Part shown: one piece after another, positions 1-13,200 of the stretch
Position numbering within the stretch: the first letter of the stretch is position 1
Layout of the letters: each line of letters starts with the position of its first letter
Assembly (NCBI GenBank): GCA_030770535.1
Contig: JASVEC010000035.1
Coordinates: 310,001-374,000 of the forward strand
Direction: 5' to 3'
Length of the DNA: 64,000 nucleotides
Origin: Batkoa obscura
Taxonomy: Eukaryota > Entomophthoromycota > Entomophthoromycetes > Entomophthorales > Batkoaceae
Notes under the pieces: model-generated
What the model saw: only the letters and a program-made list of their open reading frames with translations
What the model was told of the DNA's origin: nothing
Database searches by the model: none
Translations under genes and position numbers: made by a program

Positions 1-516
1 GAGCCAGATGGTACCTTAGTCCTTACTGAACCTGCTGAAGATGCTCCTCGTCCATTCAAATGTTTCTTAGATGTAGGTCTTCAACGTACCTCTACTGGTG
101 CCCGTGTATTCGGTGCCATGAAAGGTGCTTCCGATGGTGGTCTCTTTGTACCTCACTCTGAAAACCGTTTCCCAGGTTATGATGCTTCATCCAAAGAACT
201 TGACGCTGAAGTTTTACGTGAATACATCTATGGTGGTCATGTAGCCGAATATATGCGTTATCTTGAAGAAGATGATGAAGAACGTTATAAGGAACAATTC
301 GCCACCTATATTGCTGAAGGTATTGATGCTGATGCTATTGAAGATATGTACACTGAAGCCCACGAAAAGATTCGTGAAGATCCAGAACATGTCAAGAAAG
401 AACGCGAAACTTATGGTTCTCTTGTTCCAATCAAGAAGCGTCTTACTTATGCTCAACGCAAACACAAGATCCAACAAAAGATCCAACATGCCCAAAAGTT
501 GGCCACCCAACAATAA
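1..516 (+). CDS. RPL5: 60S ribosomal protein L5 (uL18), 3' part
   Basis: Frame 1 is open from the first base and gives the last 171 residues of RPL5. RPL5 binds 5S rRNA and joins the 5S RNP of the large ribosomal subunit. Visible landmarks are [20 protein letters not shown], then [12 protein letters not shown] and RFPGYD, then the acidic and Lys-rich C-terminal helix region ending in KLATQQ. The family is about 300 residues long, so the N-terminal 40% lies outside the window. Codons are C-ending more often than in the neighbours (for example GGT/GCC/ACC, AAG), as expected for a highly expressed ribosomal gene. The first ATG of the visible part (118) is internal, not a start. Stop TAA is at 514-516. 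Confidence 0.96.
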   Translation, partial: EPDGTLVLTEPAEDAPRPFKCFLDVGLQRTSTGARVFGAMKGASDGGLFVPHSENRFPGYDASSKELDAEVLREYIYGGHVAEYMRYLEEDDEERYKEQFATYIAEGIDADAIEDMYTEAHEKIREDPEHVKKERETYGSLVPIKKRLTYAQRKHKIQQKIQHAQKLATQQ

Positions 517-952
517 TTTTTTATTTAAGATTAAAAATCTCAAAAATAATATTTCACAAAATAAATTAATTTCCTGTTTTACTTTATTTATAGTAATATA
601 TGTACATCATGTATTCAATAAACATACGTCTCTAAACTAGTGCCTATCTCACTTGGTGAATTTAACTTAATGCTGTTTATACCATGAATTATTTTAATAT
701 TTACGATTTCTTTTAGTATTTTATGTCATAATTTACTGACTTTCAAAACAAATTTTATTTTAATAAACTGGTAATTTTCTTATATGGTAATTTTAAAATT
801 AAGCCTATTTCTTGTTTCAGTTTATTAACAATTTAAAAAATGTTACAATTATTTTTATCTTTCTAATCATTTAATCTGCCCAATCAAATAATTTTGATAA
901 AAATTTAGGAGGTTAAAAAGCAACTGTTTTTAAAAAAGCATGCTCTTAATTA
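517..952. other. Intergenic spacer, RPL5 to CSC1
   Basis: AT-rich spacer between two genes on the + strand. It must carry the RPL5 3' UTR (an AATAAA-like sequence lies near 617) and the CSC1-like promoter. No open frame, repeat or RNA gene is recognisable. Confidence 0.6.
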
Positions 953-3900
953 ATGGCGACTTTAGACGAATATAAGGCATACTCACCAACTTGGCCTGGA
1001 ATAGGATCTCAGATAGCTGTGTCTGCTTCAATATCGTTGGCTTGTTTAGGGGTACATGAGTTATTTCGTAAACGTTCAGATTTTCGTCATTTATTTTCAG
1101 CTAGATGTTATTTACCAAAGTAACTAATTTATTTAAATAGTAAATTAATCCTCACAATTTTAGAAATCCATCACCACCACCATCGAAGCAATTTTTGGGA
1201 TGGGCAAGGACAATATGGAGAATTGAAGAAACATTTATATTGCATAATGTTGGTTTAGATGCTGTACTGTATTTGAGAGCTTTGAAGTTAATTTTTCAAG
1301 TAATGATATTTTTGACTGTGATAGTGATGCCTATATTATTGCCTGTGAATTATTTCAATGATGGAGTACCAGAAGGAGTAAAGGGAACAGTTCAAGAGTT
1401 TTCAATTACTGGTGTTGGAAAAGGATCGAACAAATTTTGGGTTCATACTTTATTAAGCTCCGTCATCTCTTTAGTTGTTCTATATTTAATTTACAAGAAC
1501 ACAGTCGATTTTGTACAACTTAGACGTATTCATTTTCTAAAAGAAGCCAATGATGGAAATCCTAGATGCAGAACCGTCATGGTTACCAATATACCAGAAG
1601 TATTATGTGATGAGGTTAGATTAAGAGACCATTTCGAATCTTTAGGTCTTGGGCAAGTTCATTGTGTACAACTACTAAAGTATCCGCATAAATTAATTGA
1701 CTATATGGGGCGTAGGAAAAAGGCTTTAATTGGATTGGAAACTGCACATACGGAGTTGGCAAGAAACCTTTTATTGGCAGTAAAAGAAGGACATTTGCTA
1801 GAAGAGGCCTTTTTAAAATATGATAATGGGTGGGAGTATCAACAAATTAATCAGTATCTTAGAGATCCACAAAGATTTTCAAATGCTATCTGCTCGGAAG
1901 AAACAAAATTAAAATTAATGTTACAAACTTCAATTGAATCAGAAACTATAAGCATTTGGGATATAATATTAAGGCTTAATTATCAAATATTAGCACCTTT
2001 CCATCCATATCATCGTACTGGATATAAAACAGGGAAAAGATGTCAATCGATTAGTTATTTTTATAATAAAATTATCATCTTAGATAGGCGCATAAATAAG
2101 TTGAGAAACGAGAACGAAAATGATAAAGATAGTAGTCAGCATTTATACAGTGATGTTACCTCTACAGGATTTGTAACATTTGCAAATCCTGCTTCTGCTC
2201 AACTTTGCGCACAATCTATCATTCATCCTTCTATTAATAAGTGTCAGACTTATTTAGCACCTGAACCGAAAGATATTTTATGGAAAAACCATACTATGTC
2301 CAAATCTTCAAAACTAATAAGAAAGGTGTTAGTCAATGTTATTACATGGATTTTAATCATTGCTTGGCTTATTCCTGTAATTCCTTTGCTTTCATTGGTA
2401 TCTTTCGACTCTCTTTCATTAACATACCCTGAGCTTGCAAAATTTGGGCGTAATTATCCTTTAGCACAATCATTACTTCAAACCTTAGTACCAGCAACGT
2501 TGTTAGCTATTTTCATGTCTATTTTACCTCATATCCTTTATATCATATCATCCATTGAGTCATGGAAGACTTTTTCTGGTTTTGAACGAGCAGTTGCTAT
2601 ACGCTATCACTATTTTTGTATTTTTAATGTTGTATTTTTATTTCTTTTAGGTCCTGCTTTCATAGACTTATTCCTCAAAACGTTAGAATCTAAGTATAAT
2701 TTTGTTGAAGAGTTTGCCACGAAAATAGCCGGTGGAGCTGCTTTTTTCATCAACTATGTTATTTTTAATATTTGTTATCAGTTTATGGAACTTTTGATTT
2801 TAGCGTCTCCTTTCATCTTATCATTTATGTCATGGGTGTTTCCTAAATCCCCTAGAGAACGTAAGGTTCTTGAACATTCTTGGCCATTTCCCTTTTTTTA
2901 TCACATCCCAAATCATCTTTTGATCTTTGTGATTGTTGCTACTTATTCCACAGTGAACCCATTCATCATTCCTTTTGGTCTCATTTACTTTTTCACTTCT
3001 TACTTTATATTTAAGCATAATTTTATTTATTGTTATATCAAAAGGTATGAAAGCAATGGAAAAATATGGAATTTGTTTGTTCGTTTCCTTACAGATGGTT
3101 TGATAATATCTCAGCTCACTAATGCTTGTATTTTAATCACAAATGCAGTTTATTATGCTTTGATTCCTACTTCTTTTACACTCATGACTATATTTTATTT
3201 TAAATATTATTATCGTAAAACATTCCGTCAAAGATTGATGTATATCCCATTAGATTCTCTTAAGGAAGCTGAACCTTCGCCACGCTCATCTATTCATAGA
3301 CGCTCTCCTCCATCATCACCTCGAGCTTCATTAGAAGTTCCAAGTGGCCTTAGAATGCCCCATTTTAAAAAGGATTTAATGTTTAATTCACCAAGCCCAC
3401 TTGTGTCACCAGCTACTTTACCTGCTTCTAGGAATACTAAACTTACTGAACGCCCTGCTTTGCCAGAGTCATTTTTGTTTACAGTAAGCGATCCCTCAGG
3501 AAAAAAGACCAATATTTTAGAACCTTCGAATAGCGATGCATTTGATAGAAGTTTATCTGCCATATCCGAAGCTAATGGAGAAGATGATATTGAAGAGCAG
3601 CCCAATTGGATCTATTATGCACAGGCCTTTACCCATCCAGCTCTCACCAAACCTATACCTAAAGAATTGTGTGTTAGTAAATATCCACATAATATACATT
3701 ATGATTTGTACAAGGATGTTTTGAAGTTAGATCTAATAGCATCTACTTCTGAATCTCACCCTCCTAGGAACCTGATTGTCCCTGATGAATCAAGTCCTGA
3801 AAGTGGAGTACAGATTGGTATATCTGAGTATTGTCTTGGCCTCGAAAATGGAGCCCTCGATTCTCAGATTTCGCTTTCGACATCTCAACATGTACTTACT

Positions 3901-3984
3901 CGATCACAAGAAGATCCTAGTAAAGATAAAAAGTCATTATTTGGGTCTCTTAAAGGGTCTAGACTTTCTTCTATCAAATGGTAG
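953..3984 (+). CDS. CSC1/OSCA/TMEM63-type hyperosmolality-gated cation channel
   Basis: Two exons, 953-1119 and 1164-3984, joined across a 44-bp GTAACT...TTTAG intron, give 995 residues. Exon 1 (starting MATLDEYK) supplies the first membrane helix, and the junction reads YLPK/NPSPPPSK before GWARTIW. This N-terminal helix, the cytosolic PHM7-like segment (about residues 190-400, with the motifs CRTVMVTNIP and TGFVTFANPASAQ) and the following block of many hydrophobic helices (about 410-760) match the CSC1/RSN1 (DUF221) family. The C-terminal ~230 residues are a Ser/Pro-rich cytosolic tail. Family members are calcium-permeable, osmotically or mechanically gated plasma-membrane channels; the paralogue type (Csc1, Rsn1 or Phm7) cannot be decided here. 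The family assignment is firm and the exact role is inferred. Confidence 0.9.
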
Positions 3985-4138
3985 TTGTTACTAACGTTTA
4001 ATAATTTTAATATAATATCTTAATTTTCTAACTAAGCGTTTATTTAATCTTTTGGTTTTATTCATATTTATTAAAATAATTACTTAACTATAAACTTAAT
4101 GATGTTTGATTTTGTATATCTTAATCCATGTAGCCAGA

Positions 4139-4246
4139 GTATGGGGATGTATTTTTGTATTTAAGAATTTTACTAACAAATTTTCCACTCAAATAGTGCT
4201 TAAAAAATGGAAAAAATAATGAAGCCAAAAAAAACATCCCCGTATA
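4139..4246 (-). mobile_element. MITE copy 1
   Basis: Short non-autonomous element of about 107 bp. It has TATGGGGATGT / ACATCCCC(A/G)TA ends and an internal TTTTCCA...TGGAAAA stem. Read here in the reverse of the family orientation defined by TTTAAGCGCTATTTGAGTGG. Confidence 0.85.
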
Positions 4247-4639
4247 ATAAACTTAGTTTATTTTAATTTGTAAATTGTTTTTTTTACTAGATCATTGTTT
4301 TCTAACAAAAGTAATATCCTAAAAAAGGAAAATTTCAAATCTTATCAATAATTTTTGAGCAAAACTCCAACGTAACTAACTTGAAATTTGAGAATAAAAG
4401 AGGTCTTGTTTAGTATTAGATCTCTACTTAAATAACTATAATTTAAATCATGGTTTGTTTATAAATTTCAAAAAGCCGGATAATAGTGTAATATTTCAAC
4501 TTCTGACCCAAATTATTACAATGTGGATTTGATTTTTTATGACCTAAATTCAATTTGTTAATTAAAATGACAATCCAGAACATGGCATCATTATTGACTT
4601 TTTCAAACAATTGATGAAGGTATTGAAGCAATTCAAAAG

Positions 4640-4647
4640 TATAAATA
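4640..4647 (+). promoter_or_regulatory. TATA box relic of the ADH pseudogene
   Basis: TATAAATA 62 bp before the relic ATG. It sits in the same context (CAAAAG-TATAAATA-...TCAAAAAATA) as the TATA box upstream of the intact ADH at 29621-30691, so the duplication included the promoter. Confidence 0.6.
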
Positions 4648-4701
4648 CTCAAAAAATAAAAATTCAATAAATGAAAATAGCTTATTTAAATATAGCCATT
4701 A

Positions 4702-5779
4702 AAATGACAACCACTAACAAGGAAATAAAGTAGAAGTACAAATCTGCGACTAAATATGTTTCGAAAAAGGCAAAGAATTGGTGCTATTTTCTTATACTCC
4801 AACTGAGCTCTTAAATAACGATATTGAAATTGAAATATCCGATTGTAGCATCTGTGGCACAAACATCCCTACTTTAGACAATATTGGGGGGGGGGTTAAC
4901 ACAAAATCTTTAGTAATTGTAGATCGTAAGGTAGTAGGGGAGATAATAGCTTTAGCTAAAGGTGTAACTAATTTTAAACTTGGTGATAGAGTAGGTGTAG
5001 GTGCCCAATGTGCTGCTTGTTTATTACCAGATTGTAAACCATGTTCAGTAAAACAAGATGCTCAATGTCCTAAGATGACATGGACTTATAATGACAAAAG
5101 ATTCAGTGATGGAGCTAAAACTTATGGTGGATATGCTGATAAAGTCAGAGTACAAGGTGACTATGCTTTTCATATTCCAGAAAGTATTCCGTCCGATTAT
5201 GCTGCTCCTTTATTATGTGCTGGTGCTACAGTATTTTCACCAATGTTAAGATATAAATTTAAAGCAGGTGATAGAGTTGGTGTCGTTGGTATTGGTGGGT
5301 TAGGTCATTTAGCCATTATGTTTGCTAGTAAATTAGGATGTGAAGTAACTGCATTTTCAAGAAATGAAAGCAAAAAGGAAGAAGCTCTCCAATTAGGAGC
5401 TAAACATTATGTAGCAACAAGTGATGAAGGTCAATTAGAAAAAGCTAAAAACTCATTAGACTTTTTAATTGTTACAAGCAATGCTAAAGACTCCCAATGG
5501 TCTCAATTTGCTAGTTGGATGGACTTAGAAGGCAGAATTATTTTATTAGCTATCCCAGAAGAGCCATTGAAAATCCAACCTTTTGTACTTTTAAGCAAGA
5601 ATTTATCACTTACTGGTAGTTTAATTGGGTCCATTGAAGAGATTGAAAAGATGCTACAATTTGCAGCTAAACATGAAATTCGCCCAGTTATCGAAAGATT
5701 TAAGATGAAGGATGTAAATAAAGGATTAAAACATTTGAGGAACGATAAAATTCGTTATAGAGCGATATTGGAAAACTAG
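4702..5779 (+). pseudogene. ADH6-like zinc alcohol dehydrogenase pseudogene (copy A)
   Basis: Homologous over its full length to the ADH at 29621-30691. The relic ATG at 4702 is followed after nine codons by an in-frame TAG, and the open frame only resumes at about 4778. The first third has decayed: the Zn-site GHE motif reads DRK, CGSDIH reads CGTNIP, and a run of ten G (4886-4895) sits where GWGKSDY should be. From 4957 to 5730 the sequence is pristine and matches the 30-kb copy with two mismatches found by eye over 774 bp. The first 522 bp of that tract also match the 33.4-kb copy with none seen. The last 40 bp differ again. A dead gene with a fresh core is best explained by recent gene conversion or a mosaic duplication. 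Confidence 0.85.
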
Positions 5780-5915
5780 AATTGAATTTAAGATTTCTTT
5801 AGTAATTATTATTATTTTATTTCTATTTGAATTTTCATTTAAAAATTAAGTATAAAAATGTCTAGAAATTTAAACTAATAATATACATTAAAGATAAGCT
5901 AAAAATGCATATTAA

Positions 5916-6023
5916 TATGGGGGTGTTTTCTTTGATTTCGTTACTTTTTCATTTTTTTAAAGCACTATTTGAGTGAAAAGACTGTTAGTAAAATTCTTAA
6001 ACAAAAAAATACATCCCCATATA
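5916..6023 (+). mobile_element. MITE copy 2
   Basis: TATGGGGGTGTTTT...ACATCCCCATATA ends around the family core, where TTTAAGCGC has become TTTAAAGCAC. Lies 137 bp after the ADH pseudogene, so that locus has a MITE on each side. Confidence 0.85.
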
Positions 6024-6049
6024 CTGAATTTTACTAAGATTGTTCGATT

Positions 6050-6073
6050 TTTTATTTTTATTTTTATTTTTAT
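6050..6073 (+). repeat. ATTTTT microsatellite
   Basis: Short run of TTTTTA units just downstream of MITE copy 2. Confidence 0.6.
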
Positions 6074-6210
6074 AATAGCTTGAGTAAATTCAAATAAAAT
6101 ATAATGTTTAGCATGATATAAAGTTATTCAAGCTATTTGATGATGTACAAAATGAGTTTATTGGTCGCTTTTTTACATTATAACCTTTTTAAATATTAGC
6201 AAAAAAGTAG

Positions 6211-6238
6211 AAAAAGGAGCCAATACTGGCTCCTTTTT
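6211..6238. repeat. Perfect 12-bp inverted repeat (hairpin)
   Basis: AAAAAGGAGCCA and its exact complement TGGCTCCTTTTT are separated by the 4-base loop ATAC. The stem is GC-richer than its surroundings. It is unrelated to the MITE and its role is unknown. Confidence 0.8.
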
Positions 6239-7289
6239 GTCCATTTCATTATTTAAGAGTTTTTAAAAACTAACTTACTTTCTGTATGAAAAATAGCTTT
6301 AGATATTAATGACTTAGTGAAGCTTTCACTATAACAAAGCTGTAATTATAAATTTGACCATATTTATTTACATTAATGTATTTAAAAAATGTGGTTGAGT
6401 TTTAACTTTGTAAATATAATCTAGATCTTAGTATTAAAAAATCAGAGTACTCTTCATTTCAAAGTTAATTTTTATGAAAATGGAATTTGAATATTTTTCA
6501 AATCCCTAGTGTTCCTGATTTCTAAAATCGAACCTTGGAAAATTATTAACAACTACAAAAAGCTTTTAAAAACTATCGATTGAAGAATATGCAGTTTAAA
6601 ATATACCCCTGTTTAAATACCTTCAGTCAGTTACGGTTTTTGTAACAACAATACAGTCCTTCAATCCCTTATAAAAATAGCAATATACCCTTCTTTTTAC
6701 TCCCTTAAGAAAAAATCCAAATTTCTATTTTGTTAGCCATCTAAATCAATAACGAATTCTTGCCAATCAAATCGATCTCATTCATTTTTAAAGGGTTGAA
6801 AATTCAAATTAATTAATCGGAATCCTTGATTGGTTTAAATTCATTTTTTTATTGACATTGCACATTCCAAGTGGTAGTAGAAAAAAGTTAATTTTTACTT
6901 TCTGATAAAATCCAATTCAAACTATCAACAAAACTTACGAGTTTCTAATTAAAAAGTTAAAAGATTGTTATTTTTAAAAAGGTGAGCTTAATTTGGCTAG
7001 TTTTGGAGATACATGTTGTTTAGTTGGATTAATACTTTTTATATAAAAAAGGGATTGTTAAGGTTAAAACGGGATTTCTAACTCTTTTTTTAATAGCCCA
7101 AGTTTTTTTCAACTTACTGTGTAAGTCGGTAGCATTCGTATTTGCAAAAAAAAAGAGATCCTCAATTAAAATTGAATATTGTTATCAATTTTCAATCCAC
7201 TAAATATTTACCTAATTTTTGAAAATATAAAGTAAGTCCAATATTACCATAAAAATAATTGTAGTAACCCAAATACTCAGGTCTTTTTC

Positions 7290-10200
7290 ATGGCACCAAA
7301 GACAAAAAAATCCAATCGAAATAGTACCTCCAATTCATTACCTAGAGGAGGTGCCCATTTTCCAAATCGACGAAAATCCATCATACCAGCGGCTACTTCA
7401 GACCTTGGAACAAGTCCATTACCTCCCAATCCATTAGAAAAGAAGGTTACTTTATTAGATAAAAACCCAAGAAGAAGAAGTCAATCTTTTAATAGCCCGA
7501 ATTTAAATTTACCAAAATCGCCATCACCGCCTAAAATGAAAGAAAAACAATTGGAAAAACAAGATAGTAGTCCAACAGCTAATGATAATTATGATTCTGA
7601 TTTATCGGACTATATTGATGAAACCAAAATTGATAAGAAAACATTAGGATCCAAAACAACAAGTATGCTAAATAAAGAAGATATATTAAATCAAACATTT
7701 ACTAGGTTTCAACAAGAAAGTTTTAAAGATAAAGCTAAACTAAAAGAAATTCAAGAAAAATTTGAACATTTTAAGACAGAGTTTGATTTGTTTCATTCTT
7801 CAATATCAAAAATGCCATTCTTTGGTTTAAAAGATCAAATCCATGTGAAATTTCAGGCTCTATGACAAAGCCTTCGGGTAATACTCATTCCATGCCCACT
7901 CGTAAATTAAAGGGTATGAATCCACGTTCCATTACTCCTAATGTTCTTGGGAATTCGAGTTTAGATCGATCGAATAGTTCCAATTTTTTATCTTTATCAA
8001 ATGAAACTACTTTTTTAAGAGCTTTGCTGTCTGAAATCCAGTATTTAACTGAATCCGTACCTAGTTTATTAAACGATGTTAAATCGATTAAAAAACAATA
8101 CCGAGATGAAAAAGCAAACCGAATTGAAAGCGAAAATCAGATTCGTAGTTTGCAACAAAGTTTGGATTATAAATCAAACATATTAGATCTAAGAGAAAGG
8201 GAAATGGATAATATATTAAGAGAAAGTCAACGTAATGAAGATTGGATTAAAGAAAAGAATATGTTACTATTTAAGTTAAAGAACAGCGAAGCTAATGAAA
8301 AACAATTACAAGAAAAAATAAGATCATTCAATGATGAATCAGATAAATACAAAGTAGAGATTCAACAAATTCAAGAGGAATTAAAAGAAGCGAAGATTAA
8401 ATTTACAAATGATAATAATACTTATCGTACTCAAGTTTATTCTACTACTAGGGATAATAAAAATTTACAAGCCAAAATCAACCTACTTGAAAAAGAATTA
8501 AAATCGTTACAAAATTTCAAATTAAATAAAGTACCATCTAAAGATAATTTAAAACCAATAAAAAATGAAGAAGAGGATCGATTAAGTTTATTAATTAGTC
8601 CAGAAGTTTCATTAGCTACTATGATGAATGGTCAAACGCCTACTTATTCAGAAGCAGAATTACCAAAGATTGATGCTTATTCAGAAAAGATATCAGAATT
8701 AGTCGAAAAGCATAATAAATTAGCTAAAGAATATAGTGAATATCGACGAAAGGCCAAGAGAGAAAGGAATGAATTAAGAAAATTAAAGGAATCAAATGGG
8801 ATCAAAAAGATGGGTAGTGATAGCGATGATTCTTTGGAAGAAGAAGAAGAAGAAGGTAATGATAGTGCTAATGAAGTTTGGGATTTAGATATGATTCGAG
8901 AAAATATAGTTAGTGGGTTCAAAGAAAAGAAAGCAAAAGTAGTAGAAAGCAATGAAAATAAAGGAAGTTTATTAGGTGGACAATTTAGTTTTGATAATTC
9001 CACTACTTCTTATTTAGATGATGGATTATTCAACAAACAATTAGATTTAAATCGTAAAAAAGGTAATAATAAAAGAGGAAATATTAAAAAAAATAAGTTT
9101 CAAAAACAAGACCAACCTCAGTTCTCTTCTGAAGAAGAAGAAATTGATTCCAATCAAGAGTTAGATTCTCATACTGAAAGTGACTATAGTAGAAAATCAT
9201 CTATTTTTATAATGGATAAAAACTATGATAGTGAACTTCGAGCTGAAACGGAAGTCTCTATTAATTTAGGACATGCACTTGAAGCAGCTTCTTATTCTAG
9301 TTTAAGTAAATTTGGATCTATTAATGATTTCAAAGAAAATGACAAGAACATAGAAATCAATACACTTACCGCACCAATACTAAAAGAAATTGTAAATTTT
9401 ACAATTATGAAATTGAAAAATTCTAATCAAAGTCAACTTCATATTGTCGATAAAACATTGAAGAATAATTTTGATAGTTCATTGTTTATTAATTTAGATC
9501 AAGATAATCCCAATGATAATTTACAAGGAGAAGCTATTTTCAATGAAGCTATTAAAAAATTTATTAATGTAGAATCTAAAAATGAACATATTAAAATACC
9601 ATCCGTTATATTAGAAGATACGGCTGAGGGTATTTTACAGGATTCACTGAATAAAGAGGTCTTTCATTTGAAAGATTTGGGTAAGTAGTCAAATAATTTT
9701 ATTAAAATTTTAAAATAAAGTAAATTGCGATATATAACTAATCTATATTTGTTTTTAGATAGCAAGAATAAAACAAATGTTTCTTTAGATGAAACCAATT
9801 TGAAAGAAAGTTTAAATCATTTAAATAATCCTGAGCTATTAAATGATAGTGCTATCGTTGATATTATATCAAGTTCAGAACATATTAAAGAAAATAACCA
9901 TCCCGATACTAACGCAATACAAGATAAAATAGCAAATATTCAACCAACTCCATCAAATAATAAAATAAAATCAATTAACAATGAAACCCTGGAAACTGAT
10001 AAAGTCGTTGGTAATGACATAACTCCAGTTACTAAGTCTTATAATAATAGTTCAACTGTATTGATTCAAAATGAACAAAAAGATCATCAACTTAATAATA
10101 CTATTGAATCAATTCAGCTAGATAATAAAAACAAAGAAAAATTAACATTAAGTAATCAATTACCACGTGGTAAAATGATTGATGTATCAACCCAAACTAT

Positions 10201-13200
10201 TTCATTAAATAACAACGAATTTGTGGATTTATTAAAATTAAATGATACTAATAATTCATTACTAATTAATAATAATAAACAAGGAGAAAGGAATGATTTC
10301 AATAATGATAATCAATTAAACAATAAACTTGAATGTAAACAAATGGAAACAATAATTAATAACAAATATTCATCAAATGAAATTCAAGATAAGATTACTA
10401 ATATTAATTTAATTAAAGATAATGAACACAATGAATTTGCTTCTAATAATAATAATAATCAATCATCAAACAATCAAACAGATTCTAAAGCTAAAAATAA
10501 ACATAACAATGAAACAAATAATACGGATAATGAATTAAATGAAATTAAACAAGATTTCAATAATCATAAAACAGTGATTGATAGTAATAATAGCGAATCT
10601 ATAGATACTCTAGATTTACAAAATAAGGAAGATAAAGAGAACGCTATTAATAAAGTTAATAGAAGCTCAAATAAATTAAGATTCAATTCTGAAGAGATTG
10701 AGATGGATCAACCTGAAAGGATAGCTCCGTCAATAATTAAAACAGAGTTAATTAAAGATAATAATTTAGTTGAAATAAACAAAAACATTAATCCTAAAGC
10801 GTTAGATGAGGATAAATTAAATGAAGTTGATAAACCAGTTCCAAACAATAGCCATGATAATTTAATTCAAACAAACCAATTTAATAAATCGGAAGTTTTA
10901 ATTGAATACAAACCAACTGAATTAAACATGTCTTATATCTTAAATATTATTAAGAACCTAAAAGAGTCTAACACTCAGGAAGACCAAATACAATTTAATA
11001 TAATTAAAAATACTATTGATTGTGTGGAAACTAACAATAATTTACCATCAGTCAATGAAACTTCATTAATTTCACTAAATAATAAGAATAAGAATCGATC
11101 ATCTAGTAGAAATTCCATCCAAAAACTACAGTTATCTGATAGTAACTTGGAAGCTAATAGAGAAACAAGTCCATTAATTAAAGCAGGCCCATCTAATATA
11201 TTCTCACCAACTCATGCGGAATTACCTAATACAGTACCATTACCTTTTCCTATTACGTCACCTGAGAATCAAATCAATAATCCAGATAAAATTAAGACTT
11301 TAAATTCAATTAATAATAATAATCATAAAATGATAAAGGAAGATTATCAACGTAAAGATGCCTTCAATAATCTAATCGCAGTGGAACAGTATGAACCACT
11401 TATGTTGGGTGTTATTACTGGTGGAATCGAACACCAAGATGATGTGAAAGTAAATGATAAAGATAATTCTATTCAAAGACCAAAGGTGGAATATCCAACT
11501 TCAAAAGGACAAATTAATGTACAAGATAACCTTAAATCGGATAAGTTGGATAATGTTAAAGAAATTAGCTATTCTCATAAAGAAATTGAAGTTTTAAGCC
11601 CATCTAAACAAGATCCTTCTGTTCAGGAAATAAGAATTGAAGATCCAATTTTAAGAGAACGAACTGATGTAGAAGATAATATTAAATTTAATAAGTTGAA
11701 TAGTACTACAAATGATGCTAAAGTATCCGTTTGTTCTCATAAAGAGAGTGAAGTGTTTAATTCATCTAAACAAGATAATTCTGTTCAAGAAACAATAGTT
11801 AATGGCGGTATTTCAACAGGAAAAGATAAGATCAAAGCTGATCGATTGGAAAATAGCGTCGAAAATAGTAATAAATCCAGTTACTATTATAAAGGAAATG
11901 AAATTTCAAACTTATCCCATGGTACTGAAAACAATTATAATAAATCAGAATTGGAATTACAAAATATAAATAGGTAAATTGAACTGAATATTCTAAATAA
12001 CTTAATTTTATTAATAACTTTATTAGTAGTATTCCATTCTCATCAAAAGAACAATTATTACAAACAAATGAAGTTGAGTCAAATAATAGTAAATCCATTA
12101 TCAAACAAGAGTTTGATAGCTTAATGACTGACGAAGAAATTGATAATATGTACAAAATAATTAAAGGAGAAACAATAGATTCAATGATAAGTCCCTCATC
12201 AGTTAAATCAAATGATTTATTAGTAGATAAAGTCATTTTAGGGTTAATTATCAATGCAGAAGAAAAAGTAGATTTAGCACTTAAAAAAAGAGCAGGAATT
12301 AAATTAGATGATGTAGAGGAATTGAAATTATGTTTAAAAGAAGTTAAATTAGCGTTTAAATCCCGACATGAGGTGGTTAAAAAACCATCGAAATCTGAAT
12401 ATCGTTCAAAATCTAATAGCTTTAATGGACAAAGTCGACCACCTTCGATTCATGATTATTCATTGGATATTAAGCCATTTCAACCTATTGTTACTGTAGG
12501 TGAAAATGAAAATGAAAATGAAAATTCAATTAAAAATTCAATTGTTACGATGGAAGAATCAACATCAAGTGTAATACCTTATTCAACAATTGAAAAGAAA
12601 AATAACAGTTCCAATCCAAATTTAACAAATAGTTATACTAACTTAAATGAACCTAGAATTGTTGGATTGAGAAGTCAATCCCGGCCTATTTCACCAATTA
12701 TGCATCATAAAACAAGTTTATTAGGTGTGAATGAAAATAAAAGTATAAGTTTTAGTGCCCGTAGTGGTATTTCATTAACTGCTGATCCAGCTGTTGTTTC
12801 AGGATTAAATAAAGCTATGGATGGTGAATATTTAAATAAATTTGTAAAAAGTGGATTAGGATCTATGATGTATCATCGTCGATTCTTTTGGATTAATCCA
12901 TATACAAAAGTACTAGCTTGGTCCAAAACACCACCAAAAGCAGATTATTCTGGCCCATATCGACAAGTATATGCTCTTTCTGTTACTGAAATTTTTGATG
13001 ATTATCAATGTGCTTATATAAAAGATCAATTGGATCGATCCTTACAAATTACTACAAGTACAAGAAGAGTCATTGTTAAAGCGGATTCTATTAAAAAACA
13101 TGAATTATGGTATACCGCTTTGAAATTTATAACCACGCATGAAAAAGATGTTCAATATCAAGATAAAATTGAAAAAAGTTGGGACTTAGATAAAGCTAAT

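Larger units (their letters stand above)
3985..4701. other. Spacer with MITE copy and ADH promoter relic
   Basis: Holds one MITE (4139-4246). From about 4570 onward there is sequence resembling the upstream region of the ADH gene at 29621-30691, including a TATA box. Nothing else is recognised. Confidence 0.6.
5780..7289. other. AT-rich spacer, ADH pseudogene to NUM1-like gene
   Basis: About 1.5 kb with a MITE (5916-6023), an ATTTTT tract (6050-6073) and a perfect 12-bp hairpin (6211-6238). The last few hundred bases should hold the promoter of the downstream gene. No coding frame is convincing. Confidence 0.6.

Noticed and set aside
6211-6238. Bacterial rho-independent terminator
   Set aside because: The stem plus T-run looks like one, but the neighbouring genes are eukaryotic with introns and there is no operon structure.
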